Assembly (NCBI GenBank): GCA_026391695.1
Contig: JAPLDP010000084.1
Coordinates: 26,591-90,590 of the forward strand
Direction: 5' to 3'
From: Bacteroidota bacterium
GTDB lineage: Bacteria > Bacteroidota > Bacteroidia > Bacteroidales > JAGONC01
DNA: 64,000 nt
This document shows positions 16,439-26,200 of this stretch, piece by piece. The position numbers were made by a program, and so were the translations under genes. The notes under the pieces were generated by a model. The model saw nothing but the letters and a program-made list of their open reading frames with translations. It made no database searches and was not told the origin of the DNA. The stretch's first letter is position 1. Every line of letters starts with the position of its first letter.

Positions 16439-18121
16439 ATGCAACGGAAAAGAGTTTTACCCCGGAAATTCCTTTTTGCCATTTTCCTGATTATCCCATT
16501 TCTGTCAAATGCGCAGAGTTTTCTGGAACAGAGTAAGGTCAGCGGAAATTTTGAGGCCGACGTTCAGACCTATCAGCCTGATGTCGATTTAGGTATAACC
16601 GACTCGACCATCAACGGCGAAAAGATCGGCTTGAACGGATTCGGAAATGTTATTTATACCTTGGGAGATTTTTCGGCAGGGCTCAGGTTCGAAACCTACC
16701 TGAAGCCTATTGCCGGTTATGACAGGGAATATGAGGGTTTAGGCATTCCATACTGGTTTGCCAATTACAGGAAGTACAACCTTGAAGTGACACTGGGAAA
16801 TGTGTATGACCAGTTTGGCAGCGGGCTGGTGTTCAGGTCCTATGAACAGTGGGATCTTGGTTATGATAATGCAGTGCAGGGACTGGGGCTGAAGTATACT
16901 CCTTCAAAAGGTATTTTGCTTAAAGGTATCATCGGCTCGCAAAGGTATTACTGGGTCAAATACAAACCCGGTGACAGGGGATATGTGAGAGGTCTGGATG
17001 CTGAATTTACCCTGAATGATATTTTTAAGGGGTGGCAGGAAAATAAAACCAGGATCATCCTGGGTGGCAGCGCTGTGAGCAAATATCAGAAAGATGATCC
17101 CACATTTAAGTTTAAGCTCCCTGAAAACGTCGCTGCTTTTGCCGGGAGACTCAACGTCACCCGGGGAAAATACAACATCCAGGGTGAATATGCCTATAAA
17201 ATAAATGATCCTTCAGCCTTCAATAATTTCATCTTCAAAAAAGGACAAGCTGTTTTCCTGACAGGATCTTATTCGACAAAGGGCCTCGGCATCTCCCTTT
17301 TCGCCAAGTGGATCGATAATATGAGCTATAAAACTGACCGGAGGGTGATAAAAAATGGACTGGACATCAGCTTTATCCCACCGCTCACCAAGCAGCACAA
17401 CTATACCCTTGAGTCGATATATCCTTATGCATCACAACCCAACGGAGAATTTGACGTTATGGCTCAGGTTACCTATACCATCCCAAAGAAATCGAAATTA
17501 GGCGGAAAATACGGTACAACAATATCCTTACTATTCTCCCAGGCTAATTCCATTAAGAAAAATATGCTCAATGATACGACGCCTGTTAGTGAAAGAGGAA
17601 CGTTGGGCTATAAGAGCCCCTTTTTCAAACCCGGTAATGAGTTGTATTTTCAGGATATGGACTTTGAGATTACTAGGAAAATCAGCGATAAATTCAAAGT
17701 CAATTTTGAATACATGTACCATTCCTATAACCAGGAGGTTATGGAAGGCCATGGAAGTATGGTTTATGCACATATTGCCGTTGCTGACATGACGTATAAG
17801 TTCACGCCGACCAAATCTCTCAGGATGGAATTGCAATATTTGGGAACAAAACAGGATAAGGGTGATTGGGGTCTGGCATTGCTGGAATACACCATAGCTC
17901 CCAAGTGGTTTTTCACTATCCAGGACCAGTTCAATTTCAATCGTCCCGATGGAGGTGATCCGGTACATTACTATTATGGAGCCCTGGGATTCACCCATGA
18001 AACGAATCGTATATCACTGGCTTATGGCCGGCAGCGTGAGGGCCTGCTATGCGTGGGAGGTGTCTGCCGCCAGGTGCCTGCTGCCAGCGGATTTATGCTG
18101 ACTATTACGAGTAGCTTCTAA
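16439..18121 (+). CDS. DUF6029 family outer-membrane protein
   Basis: This 560-residue protein has a signal peptide ending SNAQ (near residue 26). Its body is rich in alternating beta-strand patterns, and the C-terminal residue is phenylalanine (TITSSF), typical of an outer-membrane barrel. The segment GNVYDQFGSGLVFRSYEQWDLGYDNAVQG is characteristic of the DUF6029 family found only in Bacteroidota. Function is unknown. It lies 34 bases after the TlpA-like gene and before Omp28, an arrangement I recall as common in the phylum. A hairpin follows its stop codon. Confidence 0.8.
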   Translation: MQRKRVLPRKFLFAIFLIIPFLSNAQSFLEQSKVSGNFEADVQTYQPDVDLGITDSTINGEKIGLNGFGNVIYTLGDFSAGLRFETYLKPIAGYDREYEGLGIPYWFANYRKYNLEVTLGNVYDQFGSGLVFRSYEQWDLGYDNAVQGLGLKYTPSKGILLKGIIGSQRYYWVKYKPGDRGYVRGLDAEFTLNDIFKGWQENKTRIILGGSAVSKYQKDDPTFKFKLPENVAAFAGRLNVTRGKYNIQGEYAYKINDPSAFNNFIFKKGQAVFLTGSYSTKGLGISLFAKWIDNMSYKTDRRVIKNGLDISFIPPLTKQHNYTLESIYPYASQPNGEFDVMAQVTYTIPKKSKLGGKYGTTISLLFSQANSIKKNMLNDTTPVSERGTLGYKSPFFKPGNELYFQDMDFEITRKISDKFKVNFEYMYHSYNQEVMEGHGSMVYAHIAVADMTYKFTPTKSLRMELQYLGTKQDKGDWGLALLEYTIAPKWFFTIQDQFNFNRPDGGDPVHYYYGALGFTHETNRISLAYGRQREGLLCVGGVCRQVPAASGFMLTITSSF

Positions 18122-18123
18122 AT

Positions 18124-18143
18124 CCCCGCACTAAAGTGTGGGG
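18124..18143. repeat. Hairpin CCCCGCACT / AGTGTGGGG
   Basis: The palindrome starts two bases after the DUF6029 stop and pairs nine bases (one G-U) around a two-base loop. There is no T-run after it, so a rho-independent terminator is not clear. It has the same form as the hairpins at 53187-53237 and 53554. Confidence 0.6.
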
Positions 18144-18195
18144 CTAAGTAATAGGATAAATAGACTATTGAATGAACTTGAACCTTTGATCAGAT

Positions 18196-19116
18196 ATGAA
18201 AACCTTATTAAAATTTCTCTCATTTTCCGTATTCGTCCTGTTCGTGTCTTCCTGTGATATCATTGATGAACCTTTTACCAGGGAAACAGTAATAGATACT
18301 TCAAGTACACAGGCTGTTCGAAAAGTATTGCTGGAAGATTATACCGGACATACCTGTATAAATTGTCCCACCGCTGCTGTTACAGCGAAAGATTTGAAAG
18401 ATTATTATGGGAATAAAGTTGTAGTCATGGCTGTCCACGCAGGTTTTTTTGCTATGCCGCAATCAGGTAATTATTCAGCCGATTTTCGCACCCCAGCAGG
18501 GAATGAGCTGGATAATTTCTTCGGCATCAGCGGTGTGGGCAATCCCAATGGCATGGTTAACCGTATGGAATACAATCAGAACCGTATCATAGCGCCTGAA
18601 AAATGGGGAGCAGCAATCGAGGATATTATCGATTTACCCCCTGATGCATATATAGAGTTAGGTTTGATATACGATCAGATCTCGCGGAAGTTGAGTGGCG
18701 ACTGTCATGTCAAGTTTATAAATCAGCTTGATGGTACATTCAGGTTTTGTCTTTGTCTGATTGAGAATAATATTGTCGCACCTCAGAAGAACAATAATCA
18801 ATCGATTGGTCCCACACCTGACTGGCTCGATTATGTGCATCAGCATGTTCTCAGGGGTGCTATCAATGGCACATGGGGTGAAGAAATCAATCCGGGTGGC
18901 CCTGTTGAGACAGGATTAAAATATCATCTGAGTTTCACAAATTTCGAAATCCTGCCTGATTGGAAGTACGAGGATTGTTCTGTGGTGGCGTTTGTTTTTA
19001 ATGCCGATACAAAAGAAGTGATTCAGGCTGAGGAGATGGACGTTATTTCATCAGCACCATTTTCCTTGTGCTCAGATAATCCCCGGCTTTCATCTGGTAG
19101 AAGTAGATACCTTTAG
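18196..19116 (+). CDS. Omp28-related outer-membrane lipoprotein
   Basis: This 306-residue protein has a lipoprotein signal with lipobox LFVSSC, Cys20. A thioredoxin-like domain follows with the motif GHTCINCP (Cys54, Cys57), the hallmark of Omp28-related proteins of Bacteroidota. It is probably a surface or periplasm-facing lipoprotein with a redox-like fold; the exact reaction is unknown. The normal family end, near VIQAEEMDV, is reached at about 19040. Here the frame runs on for about 24 residues, antisense to the sorting domain of the neighbouring C25 gene, a 74-base convergent overlap. The odd tail SLCSDNPRLSSGRSRYL is therefore probably not ancestral. Confidence 0.82.
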   Translation: MKTLLKFLSFSVFVLFVSSCDIIDEPFTRETVIDTSSTQAVRKVLLEDYTGHTCINCPTAAVTAKDLKDYYGNKVVVMAVHAGFFAMPQSGNYSADFRTPAGNELDNFFGISGVGNPNGMVNRMEYNQNRIIAPEKWGAAIEDIIDLPPDAYIELGLIYDQISRKLSGDCHVKFINQLDGTFRFCLCLIENNIVAPQKNNNQSIGPTPDWLDYVHQHVLRGAINGTWGEEINPGGPVETGLKYHLSFTNFEILPDWKYEDCSVVAFVFNADTKEVIQAEEMDVISSAPFSLCSDNPRLSSGRSRYL

Positions 19117-22100
19117 ATACCTGGCGGTTAAAGTCGTCAGTACAATCCCATGCGGCTTCATGCAGGCCGGCCTTCATGGTTTCATCAACAAGTGTTTTCA
19201 CCTTTTCACCGGTCAGCTTATAGATATCTATCAACACTTCGCTGTTACTCTTCAGGGAGTATCTTATGGTTGTTTCATCGGTGAAAGGATTCGGGTAGTT
19301 GGTGCCAAGTTTTGTCACAGTAGATGTGTTATCATCACCGGGAATACCGGTAGCAGTGTACTCAATGGTCACTGTTTCTGTTGGGAGGCTCTCACTGTCA
19401 TTTTCATACATGGCCGTTACATAGTAATGATAAAAACCTGCTGCCGGCAGTACGTCATTATAACCATTTTCAGTGGTTGTGGTCAGCAATTCAAATTGAT
19501 CATCATTCTTACTTCTGTATACACAGAAATACTTGAATACCCTGTCATTGTCCATATTCCATGTCAGTGTCACTATGTTCTGGGCGAGTGAAGCTTCGAG
19601 GTTATAGGGTGCACTGAGGATGGCAAGGGAAAAGTTGTGTATGATGGTAGAGTCGCTGTAAATGGTAATGGTTTCACAATTCGTTTCAAATCCTTCTGCT
19701 GTAACGCACAAAGGCCATTCGCCGGCCGGGAAGGTTCCGGTGAAAGAACCGTCGTCACTGGTGACAGCGATGTAGCTGCCCACTTTGATTTCGGCTCCAA
19801 CAACAGGATTTCCGTTGCCGGCATCGGTAACAACACCTGTAACATTGCCGGTTGGTAGTTGTCCGATGCCGAAGAAGTCAATGATTTCCCGCATCAATTC
19901 ATCTTTGGTGGATGGTGATGTGCCATCTGTCAATCCGGCAAATTCAAATGAAGTGCCTATAGTCTTATAAGTCCCGGCATCATAAGCGACAGCGGCAGTA
20001 TACTCGGGGCTGGAATTTTTGAATACCGCATAAGCCGGGGCTATGGGTTCGATTTGGTCCATATAGGAATTCTCACCAGCATAGGAAAATGACATGCCTT
20101 CAGCGAAGGTCCCTGTCTCCCCGCTCAGTATGTTCATGTTGCCTGAGCCGTCATTTACTCCCTGGATATTGAACATAGCATGAACCGCTGTTTGCTCGTT
20201 AAAGGCCCAGGTGTCACCTCCTTCCATATAAAGATTTCCGCCATCGTTCAGGTATGCTGCAAGAGCCTGTCCATCAGCCTGGCTCAGGGAATAATTGTCA
20301 TAATATATGCCGAGGCAGACAAAAATGGAAGAATAGAGGCTCATGTTGACAGGAAGATTGGTAAGGTATTCCGCTGCTATTCCGATATCCTGCAGTGCAG
20401 TCTGGAGCACCGGGCCAGAGCTGTGATTATTATCAAGATCGACGATCAGCACAGGTATCTGGCCAATGATTATATCAAATGATGAGCTGGTTGTTACACC
20501 TGGAGTGGCTGTCATGGTAAAGTCGAATGAAGCTGAGTGACCCGGAGGTGTAAGTATATCGGCTGTTACTGTATAGATTTGCACGGCAGAGCCTCCGGCA
20601 GGAATGCTTCCATAGGGCATAAAATTTCCCAGGATGGTGACATTTGGATCGCCGGATACCAGAATACCCTGAACATCAGCAGCATCAGAGGAACCTGCAT
20701 TGGTTATGGTTATTGAGATTTCAGCCGTCTCACCCGGATCAAGCTTCCCATTATTATTGCCTGTCAGATCGTTGATCGATAAGCTGGCAAATTCAATAGA
20801 TGGTGCATGTGCAATAATGTTAAAGTTACTGGTCCAGGTGTCTCTTCCGGTGCTGGTGGCTTCCATGGAGAATGTGATCACATGCAGGTCAGTAATATCG
20901 GGAGTCACTTGGATGGAAAAGGCATCGGTGATCATCACTGATCCACCTGAGGGTACAGTGCCGAAGTCGGCATTATTATCTGTAATAGTCACATAGGGAT
21001 CGGCAGAAGCAATGGTGATGCTGACATTTGACGCATTTTCTGTTCCGATATTTTTTACACTGAAATTAAGGTTTGCGGCTTCACCGTTATCAAGTTGTCC
21101 GTTGCCATTACCGGCCGCGTCATTTATTTCGTAAGCGTCAAATACAACATACGGTCCGTTGGCAGGAATGACTTCAACATCAGCCGTATAAGGCAGGTAG
21201 TTATAGGCTGTGACAACCACCGATAGGGTATCGAGTTCTGTAAGAGGATCGAATTCAATGATGGCCGAGCCGCTCTGGATAGTGGCTGTGCCGAGGATGG
21301 TGTTGCCGGTTGTCAGGGCCACAAGTGCACCATCCGTACTACAGTTTATGCTGAATTGCGAAGATCCGAGTAATAGAACGGCATCATGTGTGACAGTGAG
21401 GGTTTGCGGGAAGGCTGTCCTCACCACCAGCGACGGGTCACCAAAAGTTGACCATGCGTTGGTTTCAATTGCTCCGTCTCCACCATAGGAATCGTTCATG
21501 CTCATGCAACCATTCATCGAAATCCCGGCGAATGTTCTTTTAATATTATCCTGGTAGCTCTCCACAAGGATGGCTACCATTTCATCCTGGCCTTCCATAG
21601 GTGGAGACCACGACTGGCTGATGGTGGACATAAATGTTGCAATCGCTCCGGTAGGATTGCCTGAAATATCAGTAGCCCTGAGCCACGCTTCAGCGAAACA
21701 TGTCACTCCTCCAAAAGTGCCGTTATTACATGCCACTGACCAGATAAATGGCCACATGCCTGTATTGGTAAGTTCATCGACATCGGAGTTGGAGAATCCG
21801 GATGTTCCCCATAATGTTATGTTTCCATGACCTGTGTAATTGATTATGCTGGCGCCGGCATTCACCTTGTCAGCTACCATTGGCGGTGAGGGATTTCCCG
21901 GCAGGTCTTCACCACCCTGGTCACCGTCGTAAAGTTCAGCACACTGGGTATAAGTATAGTCCAATAGTTGTGTCCGGAGATTACGGGAATGCTCCCAGTC
22001 ATATTCATTGTCATCACCTGTACCCTGGTCCGAGGCAATGCCTATGCCAGTTGAAAACCAATCGGTTGATGTGGGCGGATTCTGTTCGTACATGAGGGTA

Positions 22101-23158
22101 CGCTCTACCTGAGTGGTGACATGATCGACATTTTCAGCCGAAAACCGGCCGACGAAAAGTTCCGGATAGGAGTCACTTCCTGTAAGGAATCCATAGCTGT
22201 TGTCCGATTCATTCACACCTCCATAGGGATGTGAAGGAACCTGCTCTGCATCGCCGACAAGCAATAAAAATGTCAATCCATTTGAATTATAATAATTTTC
22301 AACAAAGGTTTTTATTGCGCTGGCATCACCGATCGTTGCCACATCCACGATCTCAGTCGGCATACCGGTTTTAATCTTCCAGTCGACAAAGGGCTGCATG
22401 GCAGCAATAAAATCACCATAAGAAATGATCAGCATATTACCATGATCATCCAGAGGGGTATATCTGATATCACTGCTATTCAGAAAATGACGGTCATAGA
22501 TCCTTTGAAATTCGCTGTTGATCTCGGTTATTTCATTTACACGGTGAAATGGGTTTGAACCATCATTTCCCACTTTCTTAACTTCTACTGTGATCTCTTT
22601 ATAGACCCTGAGAATATGAGTGACAGGATTATACTGGAAAGGATAAACGATGATAGCCTGTCCGCGGTAATCCCTTAAAATATAGGGTGATCCTAATTCA
22701 GCGAGTGTCTGTGGAAAGAATCCGTCATGATCATATACTTTTCCATATTGATAAGGGATGGATGCCGGATTAATATCGCGGGAGAGATTACCTTTTGAAG
22801 GTGCAACCAGGATATCGGGAAAGTCGGTAAAGGATGAGGCGATCACTTTCACATCCATCCGGGCCAGGTCAGGGATAATCACAGAACCTGTGAGCCTGGG
22901 CAGATCTGGAGAACCACCAACCAGCATGGGTGTGCCATTGTCAACGGTAATGACCACAGCCTCACCACGCGGCGTCTGCACCACCTGCTGATAAAAACCA
23001 TCTAGCGTAAACCGGACAACCGACCTGTCGACAGTGGATGAAAGGAGCTGCACTTTGGCAGGAGTCGGATTAGTGGAAATGATGCTGGTCCAGTTGGTGC
23101 CCAATGTTAAATGAATAATACCAAGGAACAGGAAAGATATGATTATAGGTTTTTTCAT
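19043..23158 (-). CDS. Gingipain-like C25 peptidase with T9SS sorting domain (1)
   Basis: This 1371-residue secreted protein has a signal peptide (about 1-20) and a propeptide region. A peptidase C25 domain follows, with catalytic His444 in NYTGHGN and Cys477 in SVACNNGTF. After it come Ig-like and CARDB-like repeats (NGQLDNGEAANL, NGKLDPGETAEI), a carboxypeptidase-regulatory-like segment, a fibronectin-like segment, and the T9SS sorting domain (NYPNPFTDETTIRYSL to the end). It is likely a cell-surface cysteine protease with Arg/Lys-type specificity unknown. It lies downstream of a second C25 gene but has its own promoter at 23191. Its 3' end overlaps the Omp28 gene. Confidence 0.9.
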   Translation of the reverse strand: MKKPIIISFLFLGIIHLTLGTNWTSIISTNPTPAKVQLLSSTVDRSVVRFTLDGFYQQVVQTPRGEAVVITVDNGTPMLVGGSPDLPRLTGSVIIPDLARMDVKVIASSFTDFPDILVAPSKGNLSRDINPASIPYQYGKVYDHDGFFPQTLAELGSPYILRDYRGQAIIVYPFQYNPVTHILRVYKEITVEVKKVGNDGSNPFHRVNEITEINSEFQRIYDRHFLNSSDIRYTPLDDHGNMLIISYGDFIAAMQPFVDWKIKTGMPTEIVDVATIGDASAIKTFVENYYNSNGLTFLLLVGDAEQVPSHPYGGVNESDNSYGFLTGSDSYPELFVGRFSAENVDHVTTQVERTLMYEQNPPTSTDWFSTGIGIASDQGTGDDNEYDWEHSRNLRTQLLDYTYTQCAELYDGDQGGEDLPGNPSPPMVADKVNAGASIINYTGHGNITLWGTSGFSNSDVDELTNTGMWPFIWSVACNNGTFGGVTCFAEAWLRATDISGNPTGAIATFMSTISQSWSPPMEGQDEMVAILVESYQDNIKRTFAGISMNGCMSMNDSYGGDGAIETNAWSTFGDPSLVVRTAFPQTLTVTHDAVLLLGSSQFSINCSTDGALVALTTGNTILGTATIQSGSAIIEFDPLTELDTLSVVVTAYNYLPYTADVEVIPANGPYVVFDAYEINDAAGNGNGQLDNGEAANLNFSVKNIGTENASNVSITIASADPYVTITDNNADFGTVPSGGSVMITDAFSIQVTPDITDLHVITFSMEATSTGRDTWTSNFNIIAHAPSIEFASLSINDLTGNNNGKLDPGETAEISITITNAGSSDAADVQGILVSGDPNVTILGNFMPYGSIPAGGSAVQIYTVTADILTPPGHSASFDFTMTATPGVTTSSSFDIIIGQIPVLIVDLDNNHSSGPVLQTALQDIGIAAEYLTNLPVNMSLYSSIFVCLGIYYDNYSLSQADGQALAAYLNDGGNLYMEGGDTWAFNEQTAVHAMFNIQGVNDGSGNMNILSGETGTFAEGMSFSYAGENSYMDQIEPIAPAYAVFKNSSPEYTAAVAYDAGTYKTIGTSFEFAGLTDGTSPSTKDELMREIIDFFGIGQLPTGNVTGVVTDAGNGNPVVGAEIKVGSYIAVTSDDGSFTGTFPAGEWPLCVTAEGFETNCETITIYSDSTIIHNFSLAILSAPYNLEASLAQNIVTLTWNMDNDRVFKYFCVYRSKNDDQFELLTTTTENGYNDVLPAAGFYHYYVTAMYENDSESLPTETVTIEYTATGIPGDDNTSTVTKLGTNYPNPFTDETTIRYSLKSNSEVLIDIYKLTGEKVKTLVDETMKAGLHEAAWDCTDDFNRQVSKGIYFYQMKAGDYLSTRKMVLMK

Positions 23159-23190
23159 CCTATTAAAATTAAAAAATTTAAAATGCCTGT

Positions 23191-23221
23191 CAAAAATAGA
23201 GAAAAATAATGTTTAATTCAA
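23191..23221 (-). promoter_or_regulatory. Promoter TTG-N20-TATTTTTG for C25 gene 1
   Basis: On the minus strand TTG (23221-23219) is followed after 20 bases by TATTTTTG (23198-23191), about 30 bases before the ATG at 23158. It sits in the 63-base gap between the two C25 genes and suggests separate transcription of the second gene. Confidence 0.5.
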
Positions 23222-26200
23222 TTATTGTGTAAGAATTAATTTCCTGGTGACGATTTGACTGCCTGTTTCAAAACGGCAATAATAGATACCCGGCACAAGC
23301 CCTGAAGCGTTTAGTGTGCATGAATAGTTGCCCGCGGGCTGGTTCCGGGTGTTGATAAGAACAGAAATTTCTTTTCCAACAGTATTGAATAAAACAAGTT
23401 TCACATCCGAAATTTTATCCAGTGAATAGCTGATATTCACGCGATCGTTAAATGGATTCGGGAAAACCGTCAGCTTGCTGTCACTTTCAAGTTCTTCAAC
23501 AGCAATATAAATGTAATATATGGTATTTGATGGTGCGGATTCACAGCCATTTTCGTTGGAATAGGTGGCATAATATTCACCGGTAGCCAGAGGTGTGTAT
23601 GTCTGTTCGGTGGCTCCTGCAATAGGTTGTCCCCAGATATACCACTGGTTGCCGATTGCTGAGCTGGAAACCAGTTGTTCTGCTTCCTGGGTGATAGCCG
23701 GTGGTTCAGGCAGTTCAAGGACAGGAAGGGTGACTTCAGCATACAGAGTATCTTGTCCATCGGTGACCTGCACAGTGTAAATGGTTGTTTCTGCCGGGTT
23801 TGCAAAAGGATTATATGCAGTGGGATCATTCAACGTTTCGGCGGGTGACCATAAGTAGGCATACATGCCCGTTCCGCCGGAAGGTAAAGCTAACAGTTGC
23901 GCGCCATCGCCAATACATACCTGCTGAGGATAGGCGACAGCTGTAAGCGAAAGAGGTTCGCCGGCCCCGCCAACCGACGGCAGCACAACATAATCAATCC
24001 AGCCACAATCACCGCCATACGATTCACTGTAATCTTTATCGTATTGCCATTTGAATGTGTGCGTTCCCGAGGTCACCGCATAGGCAAAACGTTCCCAGTC
24101 TTTTTCGCCTGACCACTGCCCGGCCTGGACGTCATCAATATAAAAGCTCAGGTAATCGTACCCATCTTCCGAAGATACTTTCCTGAAGAAAGAAATGGTG
24201 TCATCAGCCGGTACATCGAAGGTAATTTCAAGCCAGGATGCCTGTTCATCGCCTATATCGCCTGACACTGCAGAAAATGTACCTGACCAGACATTATTGT
24301 CAGTCACCGTCCACTCGGCATCGCCACCCATTTGCCAGTCAAAAGCAGTAAAGTCACCCGTTTCAAAATCCTCAAGCACCAAGCCGATCTTTTGGCTGAA
24401 GGATTTTTCTGCTGAATAGGCGGATGATTCAGCGTATGATGTAAAATCAGCAACAGTTCCGACAGGAGTTGCAGGGTTGACGGTAACTATGAATACCGTA
24501 TTTACCGATTGACCGTAAGGGATAATACCAGGTTCTGCTGAACTGGCATTCAGAATAAGATATTCACTTGTGGAGGCTAACATGGCCATGGCATTGGGAG
24601 CATCACTGCTACCTGTGTTGAAGACAGGAATGATGATCTCTGCCATCTCACCAGGGTCAAGTCTTCCATTGCTGTTGCCGACAATGTTATCGGCGATGGT
24701 CATCTGGCCGATGAATAATACAGGGGCGCATAGTGAAACGGGGAAGTTCGACGACCATACATCACTGCCATCATTGATGGATAGATTGAAAATGACCTTA
24801 TGCTGGTCAGGGATAGAGTCATTCACGACAAAAGTAAAGGCATTTGTCTCGGTGACTGTAGTGCCGCTCAGAATATCAGCCAGGGTAGTATTATTATCAG
24901 TAATCTCAACGTATTGATCGGATGTAGTCAGTAGTGCTGTCAGATTTGTAGCATCGGAGTTGCCGACATTTTCAAGTGTAACATTCAATGAAATGGTTTC
25001 ACTAAAATCTGCCATGCCATTGTTATTCCCGCTTTGGTCGTTGATGATGCATGTTTTAAACAACACATAGGGTCCATCGGGTGAGGCCACGGTAACTGTG
25101 CCGATAAACGGTTGGCGGTTCTGGTTAGTGACCACCACGTCAGCGGTTCCCGGTACAGATATTGGTGTCAGGCTGACTTCTGCTATTCCTGACTCATTAG
25201 CCACAGCAGCTCCGTATAGCACCCCTTCTTTTGAAATGGCCACCAGTGCATAGGGATTAGCTGTCACAGTAAAAGATGTCGATCCTAATGGCATAAGCTG
25301 GTCATAGGTGACTGTCATTTGGCTGGGTACACCCATATAGGGCGATACTGAGGGATCACCCATAAGGCAGTAAATCTCCCAGTAATACTGAGCGCTGCCG
25401 GGAGCCCCTTCGGTCACGGCAAGGTTTCCTGCAAAGATCATCTGGTCCTGTGTGGTATACCAGTCAGCCCATGGTTCGCCGTGGTCATGGAACATCCGGT
25501 CATAAGCGCCGAGGGTTGTCTCCTCATAGGATGGAGGATCTTCCGTTATAGGTCCGACGCCGACACCCCAGTAATAATCTTCATCCCAAAACGTACTGTT
25601 GGAGCCGCCGATATATCCAATGGCGCCTTTATTTTCTGCCCGCAACAGGGCTTCTCCGAAACATTCCGGAGTCTGGAATTCACTTGTGGAGCAGCAATTT
25701 CCAACCAGCAAGCCATATTTATCCTGGTTTTGCAAGGTTCCAATATCGGACACACTGAATGACGGATCGGCCCATCCGTCGGGGCTTCCATGTGCCGTAT
25801 AGTTGGCGTAACCTACACCATCACTCACATTCTGAATAATATCAGCAGCATGACTGCCTGAAGCAGGATACAAATAAGTATATGAAAAGATGCCGTGTGC
25901 CTCGTTGAAATAGTTTTCCGTACCATAGTTGATCTGGCCATTAGCCCAAACCTGCGCGTAATTGCCGTCCATTCCGCCTATCATGACCACATTGCCGAGA
26001 TAGGAGAGATCGGGCATGGTGCACTGCTCAAACTGCAAAGTTTTATCTATCTGCGGTTGCAATTGGGCAGGTGTCTGAGCCGAAAATCGTCCATAGAAAA
26101 CTTCAGGAAAATAGTCGCCGGTATACTCACAATAAGTTAAGTCGGACGCGCCGCTTAAACTCCATGCCGGCACCAGCTCGACATCCCCCACAAACAGAAT

